A stretch of DNA of 64,000 bases from Microvelia longipes (GCA_018340805.1 JACMZG010001863.1:23482377-23546376); one strand, 5' to 3'. Positions 1 through 10,703 are shown, numbered from the stretch's first letter. Numbers and translations are program-made. The notes: generated by a model not told the origin, from the letters alone.

Positions 1-50
1 CAGGCCACCCACATTAGTTCCAAACCACAATCACATTAGTTCTTCAAACT

Positions 51-98
51 ATGTTCCTTCGTTGTCAACTGATTTTAACACGTGTGTTGTACTATAGA
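51..98 (+). repeat. Family D MITE, right-end fragment
   Basis: This short stretch matches the right end of the family D copies at 21175-21221 and 42755-42784 (TCAACTGATTTTA followed by CGTGTGT and a TATAG end). Only the terminal part is visible. The left half is not recognisable and may be outside the window or lost. Confidence 0.6.
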
Positions 99-339
99 TG
101 AAACAGATTTGATTCGAACGGAAGAAGGGGAAACAAAACAGTTGGCACTTAAGATACGTAAAAAGTAAGAAAATTAAACATGATGCACCAAATAATGAGA
201 GCAATAAGGTGGCAAACCTCAACATGAATTTTATTCCGTATCAAGAAGAGGAGACTGTTACTATAACTTCAGTGATAGTAGTAAAAGTAGAAAATTCCTT
301 CGCAGTGGAATTTTCTTCAATAGTATCAACACCAACAAC

Positions 340-479
340 GTCTTTCCACTAAATTTAAACTTTATTGTCAAATTCCATGATTGACAATTGAAAGACTCAA
401 CATTTCACAACGGCACTGTAGATGGCATTATTGCCAAAAGCCGGCTCTGCAAAATAAAGTTTACATTTAGTGGAAAGAC
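340..479. mobile_element. Family K MITE, short foldback
   Basis: Arms 340-364 and 455-479 are inverted repeats matching at 24 of 25 positions (GTCTTTCCACTAAAT...). The inner AAAGCCGGCTCTG resembles the AAAGTCGGCTCTG end of the larger foldback at 34444-34922, so the two are probably related non-autonomous DNA elements. I see no coding capacity and no clear target duplication. Confidence 0.65.
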
Positions 480-599
480 TGTTACTAATTTTATAAACAG
501 GTTTGAATGATGATGTAAAGAAGTAATCGCTTTTAAATGCCATAACACCTAGGCTTCATCAAAAAATATTCCATTTATGTGCACCAGATGATCCGAGGG

Positions 600-842
600 A
601 TCATCCGAATAGCTAAACTACAGCGGTAGACTGATTTTTGTTCAAACATTCATCTCTGTAGCATAACTACACTAGGAGCTACGATGATAACAGACTGACA
701 GGCACACTCACACAGGCAGACATCCTTGTGAAAACCACTCAGGAAGTCTTAAAACACCCGAAATTTCTTAAGTCTTAAAAATCGGTTCGGATTATTTTGC
801 AAACACAATTCTTTTCTATATGCCTACGGTATTTTTTTTACG
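600..842 (+). repeat. Family A dispersed repeat, copy 1
   Basis: This copy has the ordered family A landmarks: an ACTACAGCGGTAGACTG block, CACTAGGAGCTACGATGA, a CA-rich tract (cacactcacacaggcagac), AAAACCACTC, TTAAAACACC and GCAAACACAATTCTTTTC. The same blocks recur in the same order at 9508, 40640, 42415 and 48355, and inverted at 2069, 13005, 49215 and 61737. No terminal inverted repeats or reading frame were found, so the element class is unknown. Confidence 0.75.
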
Positions 843-967
843 CTCTAACCCGTAGGGTCATTTAGCTTTCTCCTCACTCAAATCCCACTCAACATTAGCC
901 CTGAGTTGTGCACATCCAATCATCTAGGAAGCACCCCCTCCGTACATGGTAGCACAATAACCAGTTA

Positions 968-1140
968 CAGTGTGTCTAGTTCATCCAGCCAACCAGACTC
1001 TATCCAAACGCACTGCTTGGCTAGTGTCTGCGACTAGTTCACCGTGTGTCTAGTTCATCTAGACCAGCTAGACTCTGGCTAGGCTCCCGCTCTGGCTAGC
1101 GCGACTACTAGTTCACTGTGTGCTTGTTTCATCTAGTCTT
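968..1140. repeat. Short tandem repeat, period about 73 bp
   Basis: The word TGTGTCTAGTTCATC starts at 971 and 1045 and recurs in variant form at 1117, giving about 2.3 copies with a 72-74 bp period. The block is rich in CTAG and GC-richer than its surroundings. The 60 aa open frame at 1120-1302 lies partly in it and looks non-coding. Confidence 0.6.
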
Positions 1141-1429
1141 ACTAGCTCTCTGATCACATTAGTCTCACTTGACCTCGTCCTTCCAGTCTCACCAATCTCA
1201 TCATTTCCACTAGCATCACCAGACTTGAAAGCTAGGCTCACCGCTCTCGCCACTCGTCAAAGAACCCAGCACCCAGATGTCAGCGTGCACAAAATTCTAT
1301 AGCCCTGACCTGAAAGTCAAAGCTCCGCAGTCCATTAGGAGACGTCTGTCTTCAAGAATCGAGCACTTTGTTCCTAGTCACTTACGTTACTCGTGTCGCC
1401 CATCACTTTCTGACTAAGTTTTCGGACAT

Positions 1430-1715
1430 ACAAAGGCTGAGTATATCTTTCCGACCTTCATCTCCCCCAGCCCGCAGAACATTAACTTTTCGTGAGCTCC
1501 TAACTTTTGAAACGTGGATCCAGACTTGTCTCAGATGAAACTAGATCCAAACCCGCATTTGCGTATTAGTAGCCAAGGAGACACGTAAAATTCTGGCTGG
1601 GTTCAACATCTCCCGAGTGTTCGGTACAAGGGATAACCTCATATTGAGGTCCTCCCCCGGCTGGATTTGAACCCTCGACTCCATATCGAAAAGGCGATCA
1701 AGATACTTGTGGGCA
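1430..1715 (-). mobile_element. tRNA-derived SINE, copy 1
   Basis: On the minus strand this reads as a Pol III-type SINE. It has a good B box (GGTTCAAATCC, complement of 1663-1673) followed by CCGGGGGAGG and a body shared with 24240-24667, including the CCAGCCCGCAGAAC block (1467-1480 here, 24436-24449 there) and ACGTGGATCCAGA. The A-box region has diverged and the tail is not clear, so this is an older or partial copy. It matches a tRNA only over the head and is not a functional tRNA gene. Confidence 0.65.
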
Positions 1716-2068
1716 TTAATTTTCCTATTTTAATTTAATTTATTTATGCTTTTTATATAAAATATATTATGCTACAAAAAATAATTAATTAATAAAATGT
1801 ACCTGTTTATAAATATTCATTAATAATAAGCTTAACTGTTTTATATTGTCTAACCTAACCAGGTTATTATTATATTGTCTAACCAGGTCTAACCTCATTG
1901 GCTCTTTGTTATTTTCTCAACTGTCAACTATTATAATCGTGTTTTATACATATCTAATGTTCTTTATCCAAATATATTTTTTCAAATTACAGCATGATTA
2001 AGTAGTTACTTATTGATTTTTAAAAAAATTGAATGAAACATTCATTATGATTTTCATTATTACCCCGT
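1716..2068. other. AT-rich spacer
   Basis: No gene is seen. Two AACCTAACC/AACCAGGT-like words lie at 1850-1895, too few to be telomeric. The rest is A+T-rich. Confidence 0.5.
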
Positions 2069-2262
2069 TTGTACTTTTACTCATTATTACGTATAGGGTT
2101 TTTATGCAGAAAAATCCGATTCCAACTTATTCATTTTAGATGTTTTAAGACTTCTTAAGGAGTTTTCTCAAGATTATATGTCTGTATAAAATTGTGATCA
2201 TCGTAGCTCCCAGTGTGTTTATGCTCGGAGATTTTGTGGTACAAAAATCAATCTATCCCTAG
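2069..2262 (-). repeat. Family A repeat, copy 2 (inverted)
   Basis: Read in reverse complement it contains the family A end (GAGTAAAAGTAC-like), GGATTTTTC, the AAACATC/TTAAGAC segment, GGGAGCTACGATGATCAC and the TTTTTGTACCAC block. It runs directly into the (TA)n tract that begins at 2269, at the point where other copies have a TATAC..ATAT sequence. Confidence 0.65.
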
Positions 2263-2268
2263 TTGTGG

Positions 2269-2283
2269 CTATATAATATATAT

Positions 2284-2328
<45 letters not shown>

Positions 2329-2337
2329 TATATATTA

Positions 2338-2384
<47 letters not shown>

Positions 2385-2392
2385 TATATATA

Positions 2393-2427
<35 letters not shown>

Positions 2428-2428
2428 A
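2269..2428. repeat. (TA)n microsatellite
   Basis: About 160 bp of alternating TA with a few TTAA and ATTA interruptions. Similar tracts lie at 8000, 10655, 18155, 24135 and 45555. Confidence 0.95.
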
Positions 2429-2722
2429 TGTAATGATTTATGTTATAATAATTTTATTATGAAATTATGTCCCAGAGCTCTAATACTTTTAGACTTGTGG
2501 AAAGATGTTTGGATAATATTTCGGTGCTGGATACGAAATAGGCACTATATAATTTTCTTTATGTTTCAAATGGTTCTTGTTTCTATGATTTTGTTGTATT
2601 AATCCAGTTTTGTTTAAATGTTCTGCTAGATGTTGTGTAGGTTTTAATATCAATTATGTTTGTTAATAACTCTGATTATTTATTATTATTGATAACCCTC
2701 TTTTACTTTTTAATTTTTACAG

Positions 2723-2927
2723 ACCTGATCCTGCTCATAAAATCAAATGTCATTCATTGAAAAAACTTTAATTAGAAAGAGATCAGTTAAAGGCTCAAGT
2801 AGTTAAAAGAGCGATGATGGCTTAAGCCGAAACCAGTACAGGGATATTCATATCTAACATCAAGCATCATCAATAGATGTAATACATGGCTTGGGACTGC
2901 AAGACCTTAATGAAGTCATTTAGGACA
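2723..2927 (+). pseudogene. Decayed coding exon, coiled-coil-like
   Basis: A pyrimidine-rich tract ending TTTTTACAG (to 2722) precedes a coding-like segment. Starting at 2724 the frame reads PDPAHKIKCHSLKKL, stop, LERDQLKAQVVKRAMMA, stop, AETSTG. A shift near 2855-2865 then gives ASSIDVIHGLGLQDLNEVI, stop, DR, up to a possible donor ACAG|GTATTA at 2927/2928. All three stops (TAA, TAA, TAG) are one C-to-T change from a glutamine codon, as expected for decay of a real exon. The LERDQLKAQVVKRA part is heptad-like. I do not recognise the protein. It could be a duplicated exon of a host gene or a piece of a transposon ORF. Confidence 0.35.
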
Positions 2928-3277
2928 GGTATTAAACTGCTAACCACGAACATATGATTAAATATTAACAATACTGATTTGATTTATTTTTCCTTACCCT
3001 GCTAACTATTACTGAAATGAAATAAGCACATAATTTGAAATCAAACTAGCGTCTCTAATTTAAGAATAAGAGGTGATTGATCATTAATCAATCAACCTTT
3101 TTGGACTCTTTTGACAACTTCCGAGGCTCCGAAATATCCTTCAAATAGATAATTAGGTCTTTTTATAATGTGCATTGCACAACTAAGCTTCGTGATGACA
3201 ATTGATAATTTTAATATTAATTTTTCTCTTATTATTATTACATTTCTTACTAAATAATTCAAAATATAAAAAACTTA
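2928..3277. other. AT-rich spacer
   Basis: No reading frame, repeat family or structured element is recognised. There are only short A/T runs and a TGATCATTAATCAATCA imperfect palindrome near 3076. Confidence 0.4.
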
Positions 3278-3352
3278 TGAAATCCCGGTTTCGGATTTTG
3301 GGCAAACACATTACTTTATCCTACAGTATAAATGAGGAAAAGTAAAAGCTGT
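3278..3352 (+). repeat. Family A repeat, 3' fragment
   Basis: This is only the right end of the family: GAAATCCCGGTTTCGGAT, GGGCAAACACATTACTTT, then TATAAATGAGGAAAAGTAAAA, matching 40900-41000 and 48545-48630. Confidence 0.75.
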
Positions 3353-3450
3353 CAGGTACGGAGTACCTCGGTACCCAATACGCTAAGCTTACCCTCCGGA
3401 TGAGCGTACTCCGAGCTCGCTTTGCTCGTCCTCAAAATCCAATGGAAGTC
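3353..3450. repeat. Family G GC-rich tag
   Basis: A GC-rich patch in AT-rich DNA. It contains GGAGTACCTCGGTACC and GAGCTCGCTTTGCTCGTC. Related words occur at 40275-40330 (GGAGTACCTCG, CTCGCTTCGCTCG), 42076-42092 (GACTCGCTTCGCTCGTC) and, inverted, at 62435-62545 (GGTACCGAGGTA). Function and element class are unknown. Confidence 0.5.
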
Positions 3451-4262
3451 ATCTTGAATAACAAAAACTGTAAACATACCATACCAGTCGTATTGAATAA
3501 ACTTAGTTTATTTATTATTACTTTATTTATTTATTATTTAGGTAAACACTCGGTCAATTTAACTTAATTTGACATTTTTTCTACTTACAGTTTGGTAATT
3601 TAATGTAAAAATGTGTTTTTTGTTATTCTTGGCTCCAAATTAAATCAAATTCATTAAAAAAGTGTTTTAACTAGTGTTTTACTTTAATATGAATTCAAAT
3701 AAATATAATTATCAATTATTATTTATTTATATTATTATATATAAAGTCTGATGTTGGTGAAAGAACTGAATTTTAATTTTGGTCAAAGAGAGAAGCTTCA
3801 ATTTCTTAATTTTTTTAGTGATTTCTATTTTCCACCATGGTTACGCTGAGTTCGTTTTTTCTCGTCGTAAAATCAAGCTGATCCTTTTTTTGAGTATTTC
3901 TCCGCGAGGTATAAGAAGGTACTAAGTTTTTTTATAGAGTCTAAAACCTTGTTGTATTTCTTAATGATGATTAATTATTTACTGGAACCCACCCATCTGA
4001 CTAATTAGCATTTAAAACAGTCCTCCTTTCTTTCTTATTCTGTATAACTTTTCCCTTCTTACTACTTTTTCCATTAATGTAAAGGGTAGGGTAAAGAAAA
4101 TATAGGAAAAAGGACTTGTATAAATAAATAGAGGGTGATAATAAAAAACTCTAAAGAAGAAAAGAAGTTATAAACCTTGAAAAAGCAGATTTCTTTTTAT
4201 ATAACCATCAATGCTTATAAAATAACTTTAAAATGTTTATCGGCTAAAAACTAAAGACGTAC
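3451..4262. other. AT-rich spacer
   Basis: No gene is seen. The sequence is T- and A-run rich with a (TTATTTAT) stretch near 3510-3540. Confidence 0.4.
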
Positions 4263-4412
4263 CTTCGTCATCACTCATATTGACTATAGTCGATCTCGGG
4301 TCAGTCATTGAATACAGTCAGTGATAGGGTTATCATCATCGAATACAGTCATTGATGGAGTTAGCTATTGAAAACAATCAATGATAAGTTTAGTCATTGA
4401 ATGCAGTCAGTT
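4263..4412. repeat. Degenerate tandem repeat around GTCATTGAATACAGTCA
   Basis: The words GTCATTGAATACAGTCAGTGAT, ATCGAATACAGTCATTGAT, GCTATTGAAAACAATCAATGAT and GTCATTGAATGCAGTCAG follow each other at about 34-37 bp, giving roughly four diverged copies. Confidence 0.6.
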
Positions 4413-4585
4413 GCAAAGTAATCAAAAAGCAACAAAAATGCTAGGGAGAAAGATTTTTATGTTCTAAGTATGTTCTATGTTTTATGTTTTTTTACAGCAT
4501 TGGAGTAACCATCTAAAGAAGTGACTGTAGTCTCTTCTACAGCAACTAGGAACAACGGCAATGTTTCATAAATTAATGCCCATAA

Positions 4586-4682
4586 AATTAATGCTATGGA
4601 ATGGACTGAATGAAATGGACTATGGAATTGCTATGGAATGACTGAATGAAATAGACTATGTATTGCTATGGAATGGACTGAC
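4586..4682. repeat. Tandem repeat, period about 40-45 bp
   Basis: GCTATGGAATGGACTGAATG is repeated three times with small deletions between 4592 and 4682, alternating with GAAATGGACTATG. It is a young short tandem duplication. Confidence 0.7.
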
Positions 4683-4966
4683 AAAAATATGAAAGACACA
4701 TCTAATATACCTTAACAATAAAAGGTACGAAGAACAAAAGAGAACCTAACTTGAATTTTTGATCTGTGAGAAAATTGTTGTTTGTATACTGAACTGCTCA
4801 CCTGGACTTAAATATTGTAATATACTTTACTAATAAGTTAGACAATAACATGACCTTGTACGAAACTTTTTGCGTAAAAAATCACAGAAGTATAAACATC
4901 AGTACCAAATAATGTAACGAAAACCAAGCCAAGCGCAAATAGTAGTGACACATTAAATTACGCTAA

Positions 4967-6121
4967 GGCCCGTATTCAAAGACGTTTCCTAACATTTTCC
5001 TAACATTCTCCTAACTTTTTCTAACTTTTTCCTAACTTTCCTAAACCTAACATTTTTCCTAACTTTTCTAACCTAACTCCTAACATTCTCCTAACATTTT
5101 CCTAACGTTCTCCTATCGTGTTTTAAAAGTCTTTCAGAGGCTTCGCATGATTTTATTTAGTAAAAAACCTAAGGTAGTTATTCAAAGTGATACCATTGTA
5201 AAGTAACGTAATATATCGCAAAATATCAATGTTATTAACTTATTACCTGGATTTACGACACACTTTGTCATAAACAACAATGCGGCCTTGCTTTGGCGAA
5301 TGTTAAAATAATATTAGAAACTTTATTTACATATTTTCATAAACAGTAAGTTAATACAAATACAATGTTCATTATTGTAACAGCTTTCATAAATAAAGCA
5401 GTATCAAGCGTTTCAAGTTTGAACGTGGACCAGGTGTACGAATCCAAAGGTGTCTAAATGAAGACCTGTTAATCAGTGCAACACTGTTTCATTTTGCTAA
5501 ATCATTTTAACAATTTTGTTTTTCGTATTTTGTCATCAAATTCATTTTTGTTTGTGTAAAATTTGTTTGGTAATAATGGCTGAATTTTCCACTGGACCAA
5601 TTGAATTTCTCTTTGAATCGATTGCCGCCACAAACAGACCAATAGAAATAACAAATCTAATTGTGTAAAAGAATTTCAGGGTAAACTCCTAATAGTAAGG
5701 TAAGTGGGATTAACAGTTATTATGTAAATTTATGTAGATAGTTATTAATACGACAAAGTGTGTCGTAAATCCAGGTAATAGTTAATAACATTGATATTTT
5801 GCGATATATTACGTTATTTACAATGGTACACTTTTTGACTTAACTACCTTAGGTTTTACTAAGGTAGTTAAAGCCTCTAAATGGACTTTTAAACACGGAA
5901 CGATCATTTAATTTCGTGGCTAAAAACATATCTCTTACCTAAACCTAAGGTGAGTGTTAAGAGAATGTTAGGTGTTAGGAAATGTTAGGAAATGTTAGAA
6001 AAAATGTTAGGAAAAAGTTAGGGTTTAGGAAATGTTAGGAGAATGTTAGGAAATGTTAGAAAAAGTTAGGAGATGTTTGGAAAATGTTAGGAAAATGTTA
6101 GGAAACGTCTTGATACGGGCC
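4967..6121. mobile_element. Family B: Harbinger-like MITE with very long TIRs
   Basis: Both ends read GGCCCGTAT(T)CAAAGACGTTTCC or its complement, and the element is flanked by TAA on each side (4964-4966 and 6122-6124). The GGCCCG termini and 3 bp TAA duplication fit the PIF/Harbinger superfamily. The TIRs are more than 300 bp: an outer part of CCTAACATT-type tandem units (4990-5115 and 5960-6110), then an inner unique part containing ACCTAAGGTAGTTA, ATATCGCAAAATATCAATG and CCTGGATTTACGACACACTTTGTC, mirrored at 5750-5880. The unique centre (about 5275-5745) has a 30-codon ORF but no DDE transposase, so the element is non-autonomous. Confidence 0.88.
5576..5668 (+). CDS. Short ORF in the centre of MITE B
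   Basis: An ATG-initiated 30-codon frame begins MAEFSTGPIEFLFESIAA and ends in TAA at 5666-5668. It lies in the only non-inverted part of the element, and a donor-like AAGGTAAGTG follows at about 5697-5706. It could be the relic of a first exon of the parental transposase or accessory ORF, but it has no recognisable domain and may be chance. Confidence 0.2.
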   Translation: MAEFSTGPIEFLFESIAATNRPIEITNLIV

Positions 6122-6124
6122 TAA

Positions 6125-7999
6125 GTCATTGGCCCTCTTTATCATTTACTCCTTTTATCCACTTTGAATTCAGCCCCCTTTCTTTTCTTTTATTGGCATA
6201 CAGTCAGATCAGTATATCGTAACAAGCTCTTTCAATATAATAATGGAATTAACATGTACAGTGGTCATTCCTGATTTGCTGGGTGAAAAGGGGAAAGGGA
6301 GTGAAGTTTAAGGCGGCAAAAAAATAGATCTCAAAATTTATATTTACACTTAGCTGGCTTTTCTGGTAGGATACCTAAGCATGTGTCTGTTTCTGTTGGG
6401 ATATATTTTAAACATTAATAACTAATAATATTTGTTTGCAATACTTTTTGGTTACTTTAATAATCATTCACTACGATCACACAGTGTATTTAACAGGTGA
6501 TCGTATTGAAATCACATTCAATACGCTACGGTTGTTACACCATATATTAGTACTATCGATCGAATGCGATGACGTTGCGTCTTTTAGAGTGAACTCAGGT
6601 TGCTGGATTTATGTCCCTTGTTCTAGCGTATGGGATGAGATTCCTTCCGGATAGTTTATTCCGGATTCAGGGTTCCGAATAGTTCTAATTCAAGATTCAG
6701 GGTATTTAACTAGTATATTAAATCTGCGGATTTGATACGCTGTTTGTACTTAGTTTTTAAAACTATCTAGAGTAGAGATTATTTGATAGCTCTCTTCAAA
6801 TAATTTAAAATCATTCGAATTGAAAATTTGCTAAAATCATTTGTCTGTGATGAATAATATCAGTTTGAAGCTCAAGAGGCCATGAGGATTTATATAACCA
6901 ACAATGGGTAAAACCTTAAAAAAAATCTTAAATAAAAAATACACTCTAAATCCGAAAAGTGCTTTAAAATAAAATTAGTTATAGCCTTTCCTCGGCATAA
7001 CAACTCAAAATAAACTTCCGAGAAAAATCCTGTTTAATCTTGGATGAAGGGACTAAATTAAAAATTTTCAGTCTGAGTTTAGAATAGTAAAAGGGTGGTT
7101 TTTTTAAGAGAGCACGTCCACAAAATTTGAGCGGGAGGCAACTTCGCTGCCTGCAAGCGTCATTAAGTATGCATTAGTAACTCTACTTAGCCTTAAGGGA
7201 TTCTAAGAGTGACTCGAACCTTAAGTAACTTAAATTAATAATATCGATCCTGAAAACATCTAACTTTTTTTATAGGTATGGCGAACTTATAATCCCTTAT
7301 AGATGAAGGATTTAAATATTGATAGCTATTATTTATTTTTAATGGAGCTTTTTTTAAAAATAATAAAAAAATGTGTTATTTTAACCACTAGCGAAAAATT
7401 TTAACCGCAGTGTTTCTAAAACGTCTATTAAAAGTAAGTTTAGCATATTCAACTTGACAGTGGGTATTTAAGGTAACATTTAGTGCGGTTACTGATCGCT
7501 AGCTATTAGTTAAACACGTGGTTTAAAAAAAAACAGATGTTATGAAGCTAATGTGCGAAGTATATTTTGGTTTTCAAATTCTTTTCTTAATAACACAGCC
7601 CCTAGGCAAGTATAAATGCAAAACTTCTTCTGTAAATATTCACAAATTTACATAATTTCAGGAATCTTTAAGGAAAAGAGTCTACTTTTGGTAAATATTT
7701 AAAATTTAGTGGATTAAGAAGGTTAATATACATACTAAACTTGGATTTGTTTTAGGAAATTTCAAGTAATAAATTTTTTATTTGATGTTGAATAAAGAGA
7801 CTTATTCTAATTTAAAAAAAGAAACATATTTTTATTTATTCTTTGATACAGTCAAATTTTGCATATCATGAATAATTGAAACAAATTATATTTCGATTAA
7901 AATTTTTTATTAAAACTGGTAATGTCTTATTGAAGATGCATTCTTGTCGAACTCAATGCTTTCTTCCTGTACTCTTCTGCTCTCATCATTTAGCAATAA
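6125..7999. other. AT-rich DNA without recognised gene
   Basis: The only notable point is a somewhat GC-richer patch at 6470-6650 carrying an open 72-codon frame (6436-6654, no ATG start) with no splice context and no recognised domain. The rest is A/T-run DNA. Confidence 0.4.
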
Positions 8000-8026
8000 T
8001 ATATATATATATAATATATATAATAT

Positions 8027-8098
<72 letters not shown>

Positions 8099-8104
8099 AA
8101 TAAT
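8000..8104. repeat. (TA)n microsatellite
   Basis: Alternating TA with TATAATATAT breaks. All open frames here encode only alternating Ile-Tyr and are artefacts. It is followed by a GTATGTATGTATGTAC tetranucleotide run at 8106-8121. Confidence 0.95.
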
Positions 8105-8174
8105 AGGTATGTATGTATGTACGAGATTTTGTTCCTAGATATCTTTGGAACGCTTAAATCGCAATAAAACCTTA

Positions 8175-8262
8175 GTACGAAAATCAACCTTGTTAATGTC
8201 TTGAACCCTATTGTTTATGCAATATGTGTCACGTCATTAACCCAGTAATGACCCCACAAACA
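8175..8262 (-). repeat. Family A repeat, diverged fragment
   Basis: The AGTACGAAAATCAACC block and the GACGTCATTAACCCGCAATAATG-like end (here CACGTCATTAACCCAGTAATGA) match the inverted family A copies at 49330-49395 and 61950-62030. A second such end is at 24700-24740. Both are strongly diverged. Confidence 0.4.
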
Positions 8263-8339
8263 TTTCAAAAAAATCACAAATCTTTATAAAGTGTTCTAAC
8301 AGGCCAACAATGTTTGCACATGTACACTATTAAGTATAG

Positions 8340-8660
8340 TTTCATAAAAATAGCTGTTTTGCTGTACATTGTATTATCAATAATAGATTTGACATATTAT
8401 CGGTGTGTTATTAATTGACATATAACATGATGTATAAAAATTCGCTTATATCGTGGCAGTTTGCCCACTTAATATAAACTAGTAACACGACGAACTGATG
8501 GACAACAACCATGTGATCGCAAAGCGGCCTCTAGCGCCTACGCCGTGTAGCGGCCAAAAGGGCGAAGGCCTCATGTTTTCATTATTCGACACCTGAATTT
8601 GATTTAGGTGTCGAATCATTCATTGTTGAACTGAATCAGGTGTTCCCTGATTTAAGTTCG
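8340..8660 (+). mobile_element. Family E repeat, copy 1, ending in two hairpins
   Basis: Shared landmarks with the other E copies are AATAGATTTGA, AAATTCGCTTATATC, TAGTAACACGACGAAC, GGACAACAACCATGTGATCGCA and the GC-rich TAGCGCC..GTAGCGGCC. After the GC-rich part come two consecutive hairpins: CGACACCT/AGGTGTCG (about 8587-8613) and AATCAGG/CCTGATT with outer GAACT/AAGTTC (about 8628-8660). Copy 2 at 18480 has two hairpins at the same place with different stem sequences. Confidence 0.65.
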
Positions 8661-8779
8661 TATTACAAGAAATTAAGTCCTATTTAATATCTAGTTGATA
8701 TTAACTTACAGGACAGTATCTCTAGTCAGTCAAGTTAATTCCTAGTCCAGTGAGCTATTTATTAATAATAATAGGAATA

Positions 8780-9390
8780 ACGAAGTGTTTCTCCCGCAGT
8801 TTATACTGATTAATTCGTTTGGCAAATTAATTAATTCGTCTGGTAATTTTGGTAATCTAAATTACCAAAATTGTTTATTTACAGTTACAAATGGAGCAAT
8901 ACCATTATGGAATCCTTTTGAAACTGTGTCATATCCTAGACGATTTGATACTAATATCGCCGGATTCCGGTAATTTTTCACAGACCTTTATTTTTTCTAT
9001 ATAATTTATTAGAAGTGACTAATTCTAGTGAACCGGTTGGCTTATTTACACCATAAGTGGTAATAGTCCTTATGTATGCCAAACGATAGCTCGGGTAAAA
9101 ATATCGGAATTTAAGTATAATAGTACCTAATTGTTTAGAATATATGAGAAAGTTTCTGAAATAATTAATATAAAGTATACTACAATTAATTTTTTTAGAG
9201 TTACAGTAGAAAACACTTTTTGGTAATCAGTTTACCATACATGTGATGATACTAAACAAATTTAGGTATTTGAACTTTCCAGTGGTCAACTTAGTGGGAA
9301 AGATACCAATTTTAAACGCGATTTCTCCACACAAAGCTGAGTTAATCAGGATGATGTATTTGATATTACCACCCAGTGTATCTCATGACA
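8780..9390. mobile_element. Family C long-TIR element, copy 1
   Basis: The left arm (about 8840-8975: GGTAAT, ATTTACAGTTAC, GAAACTGTGTCATATC, GATTTGATAC) is mirrored by the right arm (about 9080-9390: GTTTCTGAAATAATTAAT, GAGTTACAGTAGAAAACAC, AAGTTGACCACT in complement, ATACCAATTTTA). The same arms make up 21890-22520. A local perfect hairpin AATTTTGGTAAT/ATTACCAAAATT lies at about 8849-8876. There is no transposase. It is probably a non-autonomous DNA transposon. Confidence 0.65.
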
Positions 9391-9507
9391 TGCTTGCCAA
9401 ATTTCAGATCGAATCTTAACTTTTCTCTTTGTTTTATTATTTTTTTTAAAAATTTGTTGATTCATTAACAACAGTTTATATTAACTTTCGTTTTCTAGAA
9501 AAACCCT

Positions 9508-9672
9508 CTGGGAGCTACGATGGTAGAACACATACACACATATTCACACAGTAACCTAGGTGAAAACTACCCAGGACTTCTTAAGTTATTGAAATACCTG
9601 AAGATGTTAATTAAATTGAAATCCCGGTTTCGGATATATATCTATGGTATAAAAGAGGAAAAAATAAAATGT
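9508..9672 (+). repeat. Family A repeat, copy 4
   Basis: Starts at GGGAGCTACGATGGTAGA, has the CACATACACACATATTCACACAG tract, AAAACTACCC, ACCTGAA, then AAATCCCGGTTTCGGAT and GAGGAAAAAATAAAA. The internal GCAAACACAATAC block is deleted. Confidence 0.7.
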
Positions 9673-10597
9673 TTTTCTATACTATGTTTAAAAACTAAAT
9701 TTATCTATAGGTTGATAACATGTTAAACATTGGCCAACTTTCTTTTAAATTATTTTTAATATTTTAAGTAATAAATAAAAAAAGCAATTTACAAAATTGA
9801 ATTGCAATCATATTTCCTTAAGATGGAAAATTCTATTTTTAAAATACTTATTTCGGACAAACCAATTTAAAATTCGTTTGTAAGAAAATTTGTTGCTTTT
9901 GAGAAAAGATGAGTTAAAGGGTGTTTTCTTTCAACTAGTTCTTTTTTTCTTTGACAATTTTCAATTAGGGGCCAGTTATCCAACAGATAGAGGCCCGCAT
10001 CACCTTAGTCTTTTTATAATTAAACTTTCTTGAAGAATCTTTGAATAAAAGCCCTTTAAATAAGAAAAAAGTAAAGAAAATCTTGTAAGAGCTCTTTGAT
10101 CATTTTAGACCTTATAAATAAGAGTAAACAGATATTTCCCACCCGCTTTAGAGAGCTTTTTCTCTTAACTTGTAATCACCTCCTTAGCTTGTATTAAAAT
10201 ATATTTAGTTTAAAAATAAGTAATTCTTTTGATTTTACTCCTTTAAGTATTTAAAATAAGTTTTTTCTTAATTTTAATTGAAAGAGCAAAAGTGTTTGAA
10301 TAAATTAGGTTTATTTGAGTAAAATTAGACACTTCTAAAATAAAACCCTTCTTCAAAATTATAATATTGTAACAACCATTCGTTTTTTATACTTTATTAT
10401 TTAAACTATAATAAATAATTAGTATAATAGTAAAAATATATTTCAGGTTTGGATGTTAAGTAAACTAAGCAGTTAATCGGAAGAGAGAAAATTCTTTTAA
10501 AAAAGCTTATTACACACATCATCATTATCACTGTACATCCAGATGACGACTTAAAACTTTATGCTTGGTAAGTAATAATTGCTCACAGTTCCTACCT
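9673..10597. other. AT-rich DNA without recognised gene
   Basis: Long poly-A/T-type DNA. I see no splice-bracketed open segment and no repeat family. Confidence 0.4.
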
Positions 10598-10601
10598 TAT
10601 A

Positions 10602-10635
<34 letters not shown>

Positions 10636-10651
10636 TATTATTATTTTATAT

Positions 10652-10700
<49 letters not shown>
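10598..10700. repeat. (ATT)n followed by (TA)n compound microsatellite
   Basis: An ATT trinucleotide tract of about 50 bp (10600-10655) continues directly into a TA tract (about 10655-10700). Confidence 0.95.

Positions 10701-10703
<3 letters not shown>

Noticed and set aside
2723..2927. Ciliate-type genetic code with TAA/TAG read as Gln
   Set aside because: The LINE ORF at 16563-17075 uses CAA/CAG for Gln and has no in-frame TAA or TAG over about 170 codons. Decay of one exon explains the stops.
4980..6110. Telomeric repeat (CCTAA)n
   Set aside because: The units are CCTAACATTTT-like with irregular spacing and occur inverted at both ends of one MITE, not as a (TTAGG)n array.
6436..6654. 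72-codon ORF in a less AT-rich patch
   Set aside because: No ATG start, no splice sites, and no residue pattern suggesting a domain.
7876..8187. Ile-Tyr repeat ORFs
   Set aside because: They are translations of the (TA)n microsatellite.
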